Assembly: GCA_964602445.1 (NCBI GenBank)
Contig: CAZRQV010000010.1
Location: 1-56,409 of the forward strand
Direction: 5' to 3'
Length of the DNA stretch: 56,409 bases
Source of the DNA: HGM12587 sp964602445
Lineage (GTDB): Bacteria; Bacillota; Clostridia; Lachnospirales; Lachnospiraceae
In this document: positions 43,253 through 51,265 of the stretch, in pieces
Layout of the letters: the number at the start of each line of letters is the position of its first letter
Position numbering within the stretch: the first letter of the stretch is position 1
Notes under the pieces: generated by a model
Databases searched by the model: none
What the model saw: only the letters and a program-made list of their open reading frames with translations
Told to the model about the DNA's origin: nothing
Translations under genes and position numbers: made by a program

Positions 43253-44649
43253 TGAGATTCTCTGATTTCTTCTCCCTTCGTTAAATTTCTAAAAAATGAA
43301 ACGGTCAGAATCAGGATTACGATCACTGCTGCAAGATCCGCAAGCGGGGCTGCATATAAAATTCCATGAATTCCCTTGCCGGCTTCTGCATTTTCTAACA
43401 TTTTCGGAAGCAGGATTGCTGCCGGTGTAAAACAGAGCAGATCTCGTACTACCGATGAAATTACTGCATACGTAGATTTTCCGATAGACTGGAAGAACAC
43501 TGCGGTCATTTTTACCAAACAGGTTACCGTCATCAACGATAAATAAATTCGGAAGGTTTTTACTGCAAATTCCTGATACAATGCATTTCCGGAACCAAAA
43601 ATACCAACCACTTCCTTCGGCCATAACTGAAAGATGACCGTTGCAGCGATTCCTGTAATTAATGTCGCCCGAAGCACCAGTTTATAAGTTTCACGGACAC
43701 GATCCATTTTTCCGGCTCCATAATTATATCCAAAGATCGGCTGACCGCCTAACACAATACCGCTGACAATGTTTAAAACAATGGTATAAACTTTCGTCTG
43801 AATGCTAAAGACAGAAATCGGAATATCCGGACCATATTTTGACATGGCACCGTATTTTGCCAGCATCATGTTGCTTACCAGAGACACTGCTACGATTGAA
43901 ATCTGAGCTACGAAGGTTGCTGCACCTAAGCTGATCATTTCTTTCAGAATCTGCAGATTCGGAAGAAAACTTTTTTTACTTAAACGAAAACTCTTTGGTT
44001 TCAGAAAATATGCTGCACAGATTGCAAATGATCCGACCTGACCGATTACCGTCGCCCAGGCTGCTCCGGCGATGCCCCATTTCAGCACAAAAATAAAGAT
44101 CGGATCTAAAATGATGTTGGTCACTGCCCCGGTTAACATTGCTGTCATGGCAAATGCCGGACTTCCGTCTGCACGGATCATACTGTTCATCACATTCAGC
44201 AGCAGATAGAATGGAAAAAATGCTGCTACAATTCGAAAATAAGTCACTGCCAGTTCCAAGGTCTGCTCTGATGCACCAAAAACGCTCATCAAAGTCTCCG
44301 CTGCACCTTCACAAACAGCCATCAGCAGAAGGCTGAGCAATAATGTCACTGTGATTCCGGTTCCGACACATTGATGTGCTCTGTCTGTATCTTTTCTTCC
44401 GGCACAAATACTCAAATAAGAAGCTGCGCCGTCTCCGACACACCATGCAAATGCATTTGCGATACAGATAACCGGAAAGGAAACTCCGGTGGCTGCATTT
44501 CCCAAATAACCAAGTTCACTGTTTCCGATAAAAATCTGGTCTACTATATTATATAAGGCACTGATCAAAAGTCCCATCACACATGGAACTGAAAATTTCA
44601 ATAATAATCTGGAAATTCTTTCTTTTTCTAAGGTTCTGTTCTCACTCAC
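43249..44649 (-). CDS. MATE-family multidrug exporter
   Basis: 466 residues with about 12 membrane segments. MATE features include LLLKFSVPCVMGLLISALYNIVDQIFIG at the N-terminus, AMTAMLTGAVTNIILDPIFIFVLKWGIAGAAWATVIGQ in the first half and ILGGQPIFGYNYGAGK-like VLGGQPIFGYNYGAGK in the second. It would expel cationic compounds using Na+ or H+. The start is GTG 44649, with AGGAAAAA upstream. The marR-type gene follows with its promoter inside the end of this gene. Confidence 0.94.
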   Translation of the reverse strand: MSENRTLEKERISRLLLKFSVPCVMGLLISALYNIVDQIFIGNSELGYLGNAATGVSFPVICIANAFAWCVGDGAASYLSICAGRKDTDRAHQCVGTGITVTLLLSLLLMAVCEGAAETLMSVFGASEQTLELAVTYFRIVAAFFPFYLLLNVMNSMIRADGSPAFAMTAMLTGAVTNIILDPIFIFVLKWGIAGAAWATVIGQVGSFAICAAYFLKPKSFRLSKKSFLPNLQILKEMISLGAATFVAQISIVAVSLVSNMMLAKYGAMSKYGPDIPISVFSIQTKVYTIVLNIVSGIVLGGQPIFGYNYGAGKMDRVRETYKLVLRATLITGIAATVIFQLWPKEVVGIFGSGNALYQEFAVKTFRIYLSLMTVTCLVKMTAVFFQSIGKSTYAVISSVVRDLLCFTPAAILLPKMLENAEAGKGIHGILYAAPLADLAAVIVILILTVSFFRNLTKGEEIRESH

Positions 44650-44723
44650 TTTTTCCTGTTCCCTCCATTTTTTCTTCTAAATTTCATCAATTTTCGCCTG
44701 TTTTGGCCTAAAATTTGCAAAAT

Positions 44724-44757
44724 TTAAGAGCACCGAGAATGTTCCCAGTACTCTTAA
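44724..44757 (-). terminator. Hairpin at the end of the deo operon
   Basis: Arms TTAAGAGTACTGGGAA and TTCTCGGTGCTCTTAA (with G-U pairs) around a 2-base loop, followed on the minus strand by ATTTTG. The stem is very stable, the U tract modest. It lies 40 bases after deoC. Confidence 0.65.
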
Positions 44758-44796
44758 GCTGTTTTTGCATTCTATTTGCTTTCAAATTCCGTATGT

Positions 44797-45465
44797 TTAA
44801 TAACCGGAACCGTTGTCCGCATTCTTCATAATCTTCACAAGTCTGCTGGTACCCAGTCGGTCGGCTCCAAGACTCATAAATTTTTCAGCATCATCAAAAG
44901 AAGAAATTCCACCTGCTGCTTTCACCTTCACATTGCTTCCAATATGATTTTTCATCAATGCTACATCCTCAAATGTAGCACCGCCTGTCGAAAATCCGGT
45001 AGATGTTTTAATGTATTCTGCTCCTGCATTGGTCACGATCTCGCACATTTTAATTTTTTCTTCTTCTGTCAGCAGACAGGTTTCAATAATTACTTTCAGT
45101 GTTTTTCCGTCGCATGCTGCATGGATCTGTCTGATTTCTTCTTCTACCTGCTCATATCTTCCGCTTTTCAAAGCACCTACATTGATTACCATATCGATTT
45201 CTTCTGCACCGTTGGCAATGGCATCTTTGGTTTCAAATACTTTAACTGCGGTTGTATTGTATCCGTTTGGAAATCCGATGACTGTACAGATTGGTAATCT
45301 TCCATTGACATATTCTGCTGCTTCTTTTACGTAAGCTGCCGGAATACATGCGGAAGCACATCCGTATTTGATTCCGTCATCCAGAATCACTTTGATTTCT
45401 TCCCAAGTTGCTGCCACTCCCAGTAAGGTATGATCTACAATTCCTAATACTTTTTTCTGATCCAT
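44797..45465 (-). CDS. deoC: Deoxyribose-phosphate aldolase
   Basis: About 222 residues from ATG 45465 (AAAGGA upstream). It splits deoxyribose 5-phosphate to glyceraldehyde 3-phosphate and acetaldehyde. The catalytic region is visible: GIVDHTLLGV, IDMVINVGALKSGRYEQV with the first Lys, LKVIIETCLLTEEEK, and YIKTSTGFSTGGATFEDV with the Schiff-base Lys, then VKAAGGISSFDDAEKFM. It is the last gene of the nucleoside operon. Confidence 0.96.
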   Translation of the reverse strand: MDQKKVLGIVDHTLLGVAATWEEIKVILDDGIKYGCASACIPAAYVKEAAEYVNGRLPICTVIGFPNGYNTTAVKVFETKDAIANGAEEIDMVINVGALKSGRYEQVEEEIRQIHAACDGKTLKVIIETCLLTEEEKIKMCEIVTNAGAEYIKTSTGFSTGGATFEDVALMKNHIGSNVKVKAAGGISSFDDAEKFMSLGADRLGTSRLVKIMKNADNGSGY

Positions 45466-45553
45466 AATCATTCCTTTCCGCAATCTCGCCGGATTGCCAG
45501 TAACTATCCGGATTTTATGTTCTTCCGGATTTTCTATCATAATTTTTTAATCT

Positions 45554-46756
45554 TTAAAACAGAGATACAATGCTTACCAGCAATGCACTGTTGATACTTA
45601 CGAATACCCCTGCGATGGTTGCTCTGACGATCAGTTTGGAAATAATTCCTCTTTTTTCCGGACAAAGAACACCAATTCCGCCAATGCACATTCCCATACT
45701 GGAAATATTTGCAAATCCACAAAGGGAAATGGTTGCAACCAATGCGGTTCTTGCATCTAAAGAAGCAAGTTTTCCGGCCAGATCACCAAAGGCAATGAAT
45801 TCATTCAGGATCAATTTAGAACCTAATAACGTACCTTCCATTAAAACATCTGAACCTTCAAATCCCATCAAATATCCGAATGGGGAGAAAATATATCCAA
45901 AGATCTGAGCACAGCTCAGTCCGAATACTCCAAGGATCATATCTACCAGTGCCATAACACCCATAAAACCGACGATAGAAGCTCCGATGGAAATTACCAT
46001 TTGGATTCCTGTATTGCAGCCTTCTGAAAGTGCGTCGATCACATTGGTATTGTTTCCTTTGTTGTCCATTTTTACTTCAAAGATTTCTGCTGCTTTTTCT
46101 GTCTGCGGACACATTACTTTTGCTACCATAATACTTCCGATCGGTACCAGTGCACTGGCAATCAAAAGATTTTCCATTGAAATTCCCAGTGCTGAATATC
46201 CGCCAAGAATAGAGGCAGACATACTTCCCATACCGGAAACAAGAATTACAAAGATTTCACTGTCCGTTAATTTCGGCAGATATTTTGCAACCAGAATCGG
46301 GCTGTCTGTATGTCCTAAGAACATATTTGCCACTGCAACAAATGTTTCTACTTCTGTTGTTTTGGTTACTTTCCCAACTGCTTTTCCAATCCATTTTACT
46401 GCAAATCCCAACGCACCTACATAATATAAGGCACTTACCAGCGCTGATACGAAAATAATGTTTCCAAGACTCTGAATAATAAATACATAGATTCCTGCAG
46501 ATCCTCCGGTAAAAAGATCTCCGAATACAAATTCCAGCCCCTTATTTCCGCAGCTGATCACGGCTGTGATACCGTCTGATAACAGTGTGATCATTTTCTG
46601 TCCGATTGGAACTTTTACGATGATAAATGCGATCACAAATTCCACAATCAGCATTTTCACAATGTCTTTCCACGGAATCGCCTTCCGATTGTATGAAAGC
46701 AGCCAGCAGATTAAAAATACACATACCAGTCCTACTAAATTCAATAATATCTTCAT
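45554..46756 (-). CDS. nupC: CNT-family nucleoside transporter NupC
   Basis: 400 residues, polytopic. Concentrative nucleoside transporter motifs: IIFVSALVSALYYVG, EVETFVAVANMFLGHTDSPILVAKYLPKL, MGSMSASILGGYSALGI, LNEFIAFGDLAGK and ALCGFANISSMG-like SLCGFANISSMG. It imports nucleosides with H+ or Na+. It lies between deoB and deoC, 41 bases after deoB. Confidence 0.95.
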   Translation of the reverse strand: MKILLNLVGLVCVFLICWLLSYNRKAIPWKDIVKMLIVEFVIAFIIVKVPIGQKMITLLSDGITAVISCGNKGLEFVFGDLFTGGSAGIYVFIIQSLGNIIFVSALVSALYYVGALGFAVKWIGKAVGKVTKTTEVETFVAVANMFLGHTDSPILVAKYLPKLTDSEIFVILVSGMGSMSASILGGYSALGISMENLLIASALVPIGSIMVAKVMCPQTEKAAEIFEVKMDNKGNNTNVIDALSEGCNTGIQMVISIGASIVGFMGVMALVDMILGVFGLSCAQIFGYIFSPFGYLMGFEGSDVLMEGTLLGSKLILNEFIAFGDLAGKLASLDARTALVATISLCGFANISSMGMCIGGIGVLCPEKRGIISKLIVRATIAGVFVSINSALLVSIVSLF

Positions 46757-46797
46757 CTTAACCTAAAACCTCTCCATTTTCTTTTGTTTCTTAAAAG

Positions 46798-47988
46798 CTA
46801 ATCTAATTTTTCGAGAATTGAAATGCCGATTGTTCCTTCCGGCATTTCAACTTCAAAATTATCTGTGATCGTTGCACCGATCACTGCAAATGTATCTGCA
46901 TCTTCCAGTCTTCCATGACCTTTCATCGAAGGAGAATATGCAATAAACGGAACCCGTTCTCTCGTATGATCTGTTCCGGTATGAGTTGGATCATTTCCAT
47001 GATCTGCAGTCAGAATCAAAAGATCGTCCTCTGTCAACAGTTCCAGTAACTCCCCTAATTTCACATCAAATTTTTCAATTTCCTGTGCGTATCCTTCTGC
47101 ATTTCGGCGATGTCCCCACAATGCATCAAAATCTACCAGATTCACATAACAAAGACCGGTAAACGATCTCTTAGCGATTTCAATGGTCTGTTCCATACCG
47201 TGAACGGAACTTTTTGATTTATTGGATTCTGTCACTCCTTCTCCATCAAAAATATCGAAGATCTTGCCTACAGAGATCACATCATATCCACCATCTTTTA
47301 ATGCATTTAATGCAGTCTGTCCGTATGGTTTTAATGCATAGTCATGGCGATTGGAGGTTCTTTGAAACTCTCCTTTTTTCCTGCCTACATACGGTCTTGC
47401 GATCACACGTCCTACTTTCCATTCATCTTTCATCGTAATTTCACGTGCAATCTCACAGCAGCGATATAATTCATCCAGTCCAAAGGTTTCTTCATTGCCG
47501 CAGATTTGAAGTACAGAATCTGCAGAAGTGTAAACGATCATATGACCGGTTGCAATTTCTTCTTCTGCCAGTTCATCCAAAATCTCTGTTCCGCTGGCAC
47601 TTTTATTTCCAATAATTTCTCTTCCGGTTCTTGCAGAAAGTTCATCCAACAGTTCTTTTGGAAATCCTGTTTCTGTAAATGTTTTAAACGGGGTGGTAAT
47701 ATGAAGTCCCATCATTTCCCAATGTCCCGTCATCGTATCTTTTCCGGTGCTGGCTTCATTCAGATAACTGTAATATCCCAGCGGTTTTTCCACTGCCTCT
47801 ACCTGTTTTAACGGATGAAGATTTGCCAGCCCTAATTTCTGCAGATTCGGAATCAAAAATTCTTCTCTGAACTGCGAAATATGCCCCAGTGTATCTGTAC
47901 CTTCATCTCCGTAGTTTGCCGCATCCGGCAGTGCACCTGCACCCAGAGAATCTATTACAATCGTAAATATACGTTTATATTTTTTCAT
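46798..47988 (-). CDS. deoB: Phosphopentomutase
   Basis: 396 residues. It interconverts (deoxy)ribose 1- and 5-phosphates, feeding DeoC. It belongs to the alkaline phosphatase superfamily: the N-terminal metal site is FTIVIDSLGAGALPDAANYGDEGTDTLGH, the Thr nucleophile region is STGKDTMTGHWEMMG, and the C-terminal metal site is LILTADHGNDPTHTGTDHTRE. It overlaps the regulator gene by 14 bases, with GGAGATAGAA before its ATG. Confidence 0.97.
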   Translation of the reverse strand: MKKYKRIFTIVIDSLGAGALPDAANYGDEGTDTLGHISQFREEFLIPNLQKLGLANLHPLKQVEAVEKPLGYYSYLNEASTGKDTMTGHWEMMGLHITTPFKTFTETGFPKELLDELSARTGREIIGNKSASGTEILDELAEEEIATGHMIVYTSADSVLQICGNEETFGLDELYRCCEIAREITMKDEWKVGRVIARPYVGRKKGEFQRTSNRHDYALKPYGQTALNALKDGGYDVISVGKIFDIFDGEGVTESNKSKSSVHGMEQTIEIAKRSFTGLCYVNLVDFDALWGHRRNAEGYAQEIEKFDVKLGELLELLTEDDLLILTADHGNDPTHTGTDHTRERVPFIAYSPSMKGHGRLEDADTFAVIGATITDNFEVEMPEGTIGISILEKLD

Positions 47989-48715
47989 TTCTATCTCCGC
48001 CTTCTTCTATAAAATCTGCCAATTTCAAATATTGTTCATAAGAAATAATGATCTTACGGTTTTCAATCGTAAGAAAATTTTCTTTTTCCAACGAAGCAAT
48101 ATTTCTTTGAACACTTCTCAAATTAAAACCGATCTTATCTGCCAGTTCGGCCTGTGTCTTCTTTACTTTAAACGGAACCGATCGGTCTGTTTGTTCCTTT
48201 TCGTAAAGTTTCACCAGATAACTGATCAGCCTTCCTTTGCAATCCATGAAAATGTATTCCCGATCCAGTTTTCTTTCATAAGTCAATGTAGAAAGAATAT
48301 TATTTAATCTTAAGTAGAGTGCATTCTCGTCATGCCGTACCCAGCTTAAATAACTCTTTTTGGAAAGTTTCAGCAATTCGCACTTTTCTGCCGCACGGAT
48401 CGTAACGCCGTATTTGGGAATCTCTCCAAATGCCTCAAAATCACCCAGAATATTCATTTTCGTAAAATCCATAAACGAATAAACTCTTCCCAGCTTTTGA
48501 TGCTCAAAACCGATCACATGACCATTCAACAGAAAAAAGACCGTATCACTGGAATCCCCTGCATAAAGAACATATTCTTCTTTTTGAATCTCTGTATAAG
48601 TCATTTCTTTTACAGTGGATTCCGGTATATTTTTAAATAATGCTTCTAAATATTCTCTTCTGTCACATTCTGCTTTTGCAATCGTTTCATATAATTGCTT
48701 TTTTGATTCCATCAT
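47975..48715 (-). CDS. Crp/Fnr-family regulator of nucleoside catabolism
   Basis: 246 residues. The N-terminal cyclic-nucleotide-binding-like beta roll (EEYVLYAGDSSDTVFFLLNGHV, NILGDFEAFGEIP) is followed by a long dimer helix and a C-terminal winged helix (KKTQAELADKIGFNLRSVQRNIASLEKENFL). No Fnr cysteine cluster is seen, and the cAMP-site arginine pattern is not obvious, so the ligand may be different, for instance a phosphopentose. It is the first gene of the deoB-nupC-deoC operon and is coupled to deoB by overlap, which makes it the likely local regulator. Confidence 0.87.
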   Translation of the reverse strand: MMESKKQLYETIAKAECDRREYLEALFKNIPESTVKEMTYTEIQKEEYVLYAGDSSDTVFFLLNGHVIGFEHQKLGRVYSFMDFTKMNILGDFEAFGEIPKYGVTIRAAEKCELLKLSKKSYLSWVRHDENALYLRLNNILSTLTYERKLDREYIFMDCKGRLISYLVKLYEKEQTDRSVPFKVKKTQAELADKIGFNLRSVQRNIASLEKENFLTIENRKIIISYEQYLKLADFIEEGGDRNEKI

Positions 48716-48904
48716 AATGCCCTTTGCCTGTCCAAACTTCAGACACTGTTTACAGAATTGGATTCTGCAAACACCTCTGATCTGAAAATAAGATTGTATT
48801 TTTATATTACTCTCTATTATATCGATTTTCCAATCATTTGTCTGTCATTTTTCCAAGATTTCCAAAAATTAGAATCTGTCTGACAAAGGAATCACTATTT
48901 TTAA

Positions 48905-49717
48905 TTACATCTGAACTACTACTTTGCTTACCAGCTCTTTGAATACTTTTCCGACTCTGTCCGCAGTTTCCTGTACTTCTTTATGATTCAATGCTTCTTT
49001 CGAAATTCCGGCAGCCATATTGGTAATGCAGGAAATTCCGCATACTTCCATTCCCATGTGACGTGCAGCCATTGCTTCACATGCAGTACTCATTCCTACG
49101 GCATCTCCGCCCCAGCTCTGTGCAAGTCTGATTTCTGCCGGTGTTTCATAATTTGGTCCGGTAAACTGTACATAAACACCCTGCTGCAGTTCAATCTTAC
49201 ATTCTTCTGCACATTTTTTAATCACTTCCTGAAGTCGTTTGCTGTATACTTCACTCATATCCGGAAATCTGGTTCCAAGTTCTTCAATGTTTGCTCCGAT
49301 CAGCGGGCTTGGAACTGCAGTTGTAATATGGTCTGTGATCATCATCAGATCTCCCTGATGAAAGTTTGGATTACATCCTCCGGCTGCATTCGTTAACAGG
49401 ATTTTTTTCGCTCCCATCATTCCCATAAGACGGGTTGGAAGAACTACATCTTTCATATCGTATCCTTCATAATAATGTACACGTCCCTGCATGATCACGA
49501 CCGGTGTTTCTTCTACATAACCAAACACAAAACGTCCTTTATGACCTTTAACTGTAGATACCGGGAAACCTTCGATTTCCGTATATTCAATGGTGTCTAC
49601 GATTTTGATCTCATCTGCAAAATCCCCCAATCCAGATCCTAAGATCAATGCAACCTCCGGCTGAAAATCTGTTTTTTCTCTTACACTTGCTAAACATCCC
49701 ATTAATTTGTTATACAT
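48905..49717 (-). CDS. Purine-nucleoside phosphorylase (PNP/MTAP family, trimeric type)
   Basis: About 270 residues from ATG 49717 (AAGGGGAAC upstream). It phosphorolyses purine nucleosides to base and (deoxy)ribose 1-phosphate, the substrate of DeoB. Motifs: ALILGSGLGDFADEI (phosphate site), TVKGHKGRFVFGYVE, MQGRVHYYEGYDM, LTNAAGGCNPNFHQGDLMMITDHI and AVGMSTACEAMAARHMGMEV. The size and motifs match PunA-type trimers, not DeoD hexamers. It has its own promoter and sits upstream of the regulator-deoB-nupC-deoC unit. Confidence 0.95.
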   Translation of the reverse strand: MYNKLMGCLASVREKTDFQPEVALILGSGLGDFADEIKIVDTIEYTEIEGFPVSTVKGHKGRFVFGYVEETPVVIMQGRVHYYEGYDMKDVVLPTRLMGMMGAKKILLTNAAGGCNPNFHQGDLMMITDHITTAVPSPLIGANIEELGTRFPDMSEVYSKRLQEVIKKCAEECKIELQQGVYVQFTGPNYETPAEIRLAQSWGGDAVGMSTACEAMAARHMGMEVCGISCITNMAAGISKEALNHKEVQETADRVGKVFKELVSKVVVQM

Positions 49718-49774
49718 ACTTGTTCCCCTTTCTTTCTGCGTTTTCTCTTTCTGCAATCTTTATATGATACTTAG

Positions 49775-49803
49775 ATTTTACAAAATCATCGCGTTTCTTA
49801 AAA
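49775..49803 (-). promoter_or_regulatory. Promoter of the purine nucleoside phosphorylase gene
   Basis: TTTTAA, 17 bases, TAAAAT on the minus strand, giving a leader of about 50 bases. The -35 is poor, as expected for an activated promoter. Confidence 0.5.
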
Positions 49804-49816
49804 CGACAACTGTCGT
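49803..49816. promoter_or_regulatory. Palindrome abutting the -35 box of the phosphorylase promoter
   Basis: ACGACA-AC-TGTCGT is a perfect 6+6 inverted repeat touching the upstream edge of the -35, the class II activator position of Crp-family proteins. The nearby Crp-like regulator is a candidate binder. Confidence 0.45.
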
Positions 49817-49950
49817 AATTTCCGTGTTTTTTGGTATTTTCAGCTTTTTGGCTAATTTCTTTCTACATTTTTTGTGCTTTTTGACAATAATTTTTGATGA
49901 TTTTATATTATTTTATTCAATTTGTAGTAAAACACCCAATTCTTACCCAT

Positions 49951-49995
49951 AAAAAAAACGACTCTGCCCAATGATTTACACTGAGCGAGTCGTTT
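49951..49995 (-). terminator. Terminator of the NahK-like kinase gene
   Basis: Arms AAACGACTC and GAGTCGTTT around a 22-base loop, followed by eight Ts on the minus strand, 9 bases after the stop codon. Confidence 0.8.
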
Positions 49996-50004
49996 GATTC
50001 ATAT

Positions 50005-51090
50005 TTAGCTATATTTTTTGATTACTGCATTCATTTCATCCCATTTGGTTTCCATGTCTGCAACCAGTTTTAACTGAGTTCTTGTACGGTCTAAGTTATG
50101 TTCCGGATACTGTGTTTTATAATACAAATCCCCATCCAGATAATCAGTCAGGAAACGGATTCCCTGTTCCAGAGTGATCACTTTCGCACCTAACGGAAGT
50201 GTTTCGATTTCCTTTTTGCTGAGACCATCTTTACATCCTTCGATGAACCCTTTTACATAAGCCTCAAACAGTTCTAATACCAGATATACTTTGGAAAGAT
50301 CTTTTTCATCTTCTGCGGTATAACATGCACCGGCACGGATCGAATCCCCAAAATCGTAAGCTGCAAGTCCCGGCATAATCGTATCCAGATCGATGACACA
50401 AAGAGAATCATCTGTTTTTGCATCCATTAAGATATTGCTTAACTTGGTATCGTTATGTGTTACTTTTAACGGAAGCTCCCCTGCATTTAACAGGTCGATC
50501 AGAGAATCTGTCACTGCTTTTCGTTCCAGGATAAAATTGATCTCATCCTGTACTAAATGAGCTCTTCCACTCTTATTTTCTTCTACTGCTTTTAAGAATG
50601 TTTCGAATCGTTTCGGTGTATTATGGAAGTTCGGAATAGTTTCTGTCAGCTTTTCAGCCGGGAAATCTTTCAGCATATACTGGAAATTTCCGAACGCTTT
50701 TGCACATTTATAAAAATCATCTGCCCCCTGTGATACTTCATGACATACCGTATCCTCAACGAACAGTAACATACGATAATATTTTCCATCAACACATACC
50801 AAATTTTTCCCATCTTTGGTCGGTACTACAGTCAATGTTTCTCTCAGCGGATCTCCGCCCTGTGCTTTTACGATCTCTTTTAAGTAATCGCAGACCATCA
50901 CAAAATTTTCCATCAATGCTTCCGGATCTTTAAAAATATTGTGATTGATTCTCTGTAAAATGTAGCGGATCTTTGTTCCGTCTTCTCTTTCACAGGTTAC
51001 ACAATAAGTATCATTGATATAACCGCCGCCGTGAGGTTTGCTCTCTAAAATCTTACCTTCAATATCGAATAATTCAATAATTTTATTCAT
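50005..51090 (-). CDS. NahK-like N-acetylhexosamine 1-kinase (APH fold)
   Basis: 361 residues, the length of Bifidobacterium NahK. Aminoglycoside-phosphotransferase fold: the N-terminal ATP region GGGYINDTYCV, RYILQRINHNIFKDPEALMENF, the catalytic loop THNDTKLSNILMD and the metal site CVIDLDTIMPGLAAYDFGDSIR. NahK phosphorylates GlcNAc/GalNAc at C1, entering the Leloir-like route. The specificity is inferred from similarity and from the GH84 hexosaminidase gene immediately upstream, whose product would supply the sugar. The ATG has GAGGAATTTGAA upstream. It has its own promoter and terminator. Confidence 0.8.
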   Translation of the reverse strand: MNKIIELFDIEGKILESKPHGGGYINDTYCVTCEREDGTKIRYILQRINHNIFKDPEALMENFVMVCDYLKEIVKAQGGDPLRETLTVVPTKDGKNLVCVDGKYYRMLLFVEDTVCHEVSQGADDFYKCAKAFGNFQYMLKDFPAEKLTETIPNFHNTPKRFETFLKAVEENKSGRAHLVQDEINFILERKAVTDSLIDLLNAGELPLKVTHNDTKLSNILMDAKTDDSLCVIDLDTIMPGLAAYDFGDSIRAGACYTAEDEKDLSKVYLVLELFEAYVKGFIEGCKDGLSKKEIETLPLGAKVITLEQGIRFLTDYLDGDLYYKTQYPEHNLDRTRTQLKLVADMETKWDEMNAVIKKYS

Positions 51091-51130
51091 TTCAAATTCC
51101 TCATTTCATCGAATGTATATAACTTTTTAT

Positions 51131-51159
51131 ATTTTACCATAAACAAATTGGATTTCCAA
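51131..51159 (-). promoter_or_regulatory. Promoter of the NahK-like gene
   Basis: TTGGAA, 17 bases, TAAAAT on the minus strand, with the start expected near 51124, about 34 bases before the ATG. Confidence 0.7.
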
Positions 51160-51193
51160 CTGCTATTTCTTAATTTCTCCGCAGAATTACTGC

Positions 51194-51221
51194 AAAAGAA
51201 GGCATCCTGCGGATGCCTTCT
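51194..51221 (-). terminator. Terminator of the GH84 gene
   Basis: Arms AGAAGGCATCC and GGATGCCTTCT with a 3-base loop, followed by TTTT on the minus strand, 45 bases past the stop. Confidence 0.85.
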
Positions 51222-51265
51222 CAAAATTCATGAGGAAACCTCATACTTTTTATTTTATGGTTCGA

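Noticed and set aside
48806..48850. Possible Fnr/Crp site near the regulator-deoB promoter (GATT-GGAA-AATC with TATAAT beside it)
   Set aside because: Only a 4-bp symmetric arm and no good -35; too weak to claim as an operator.
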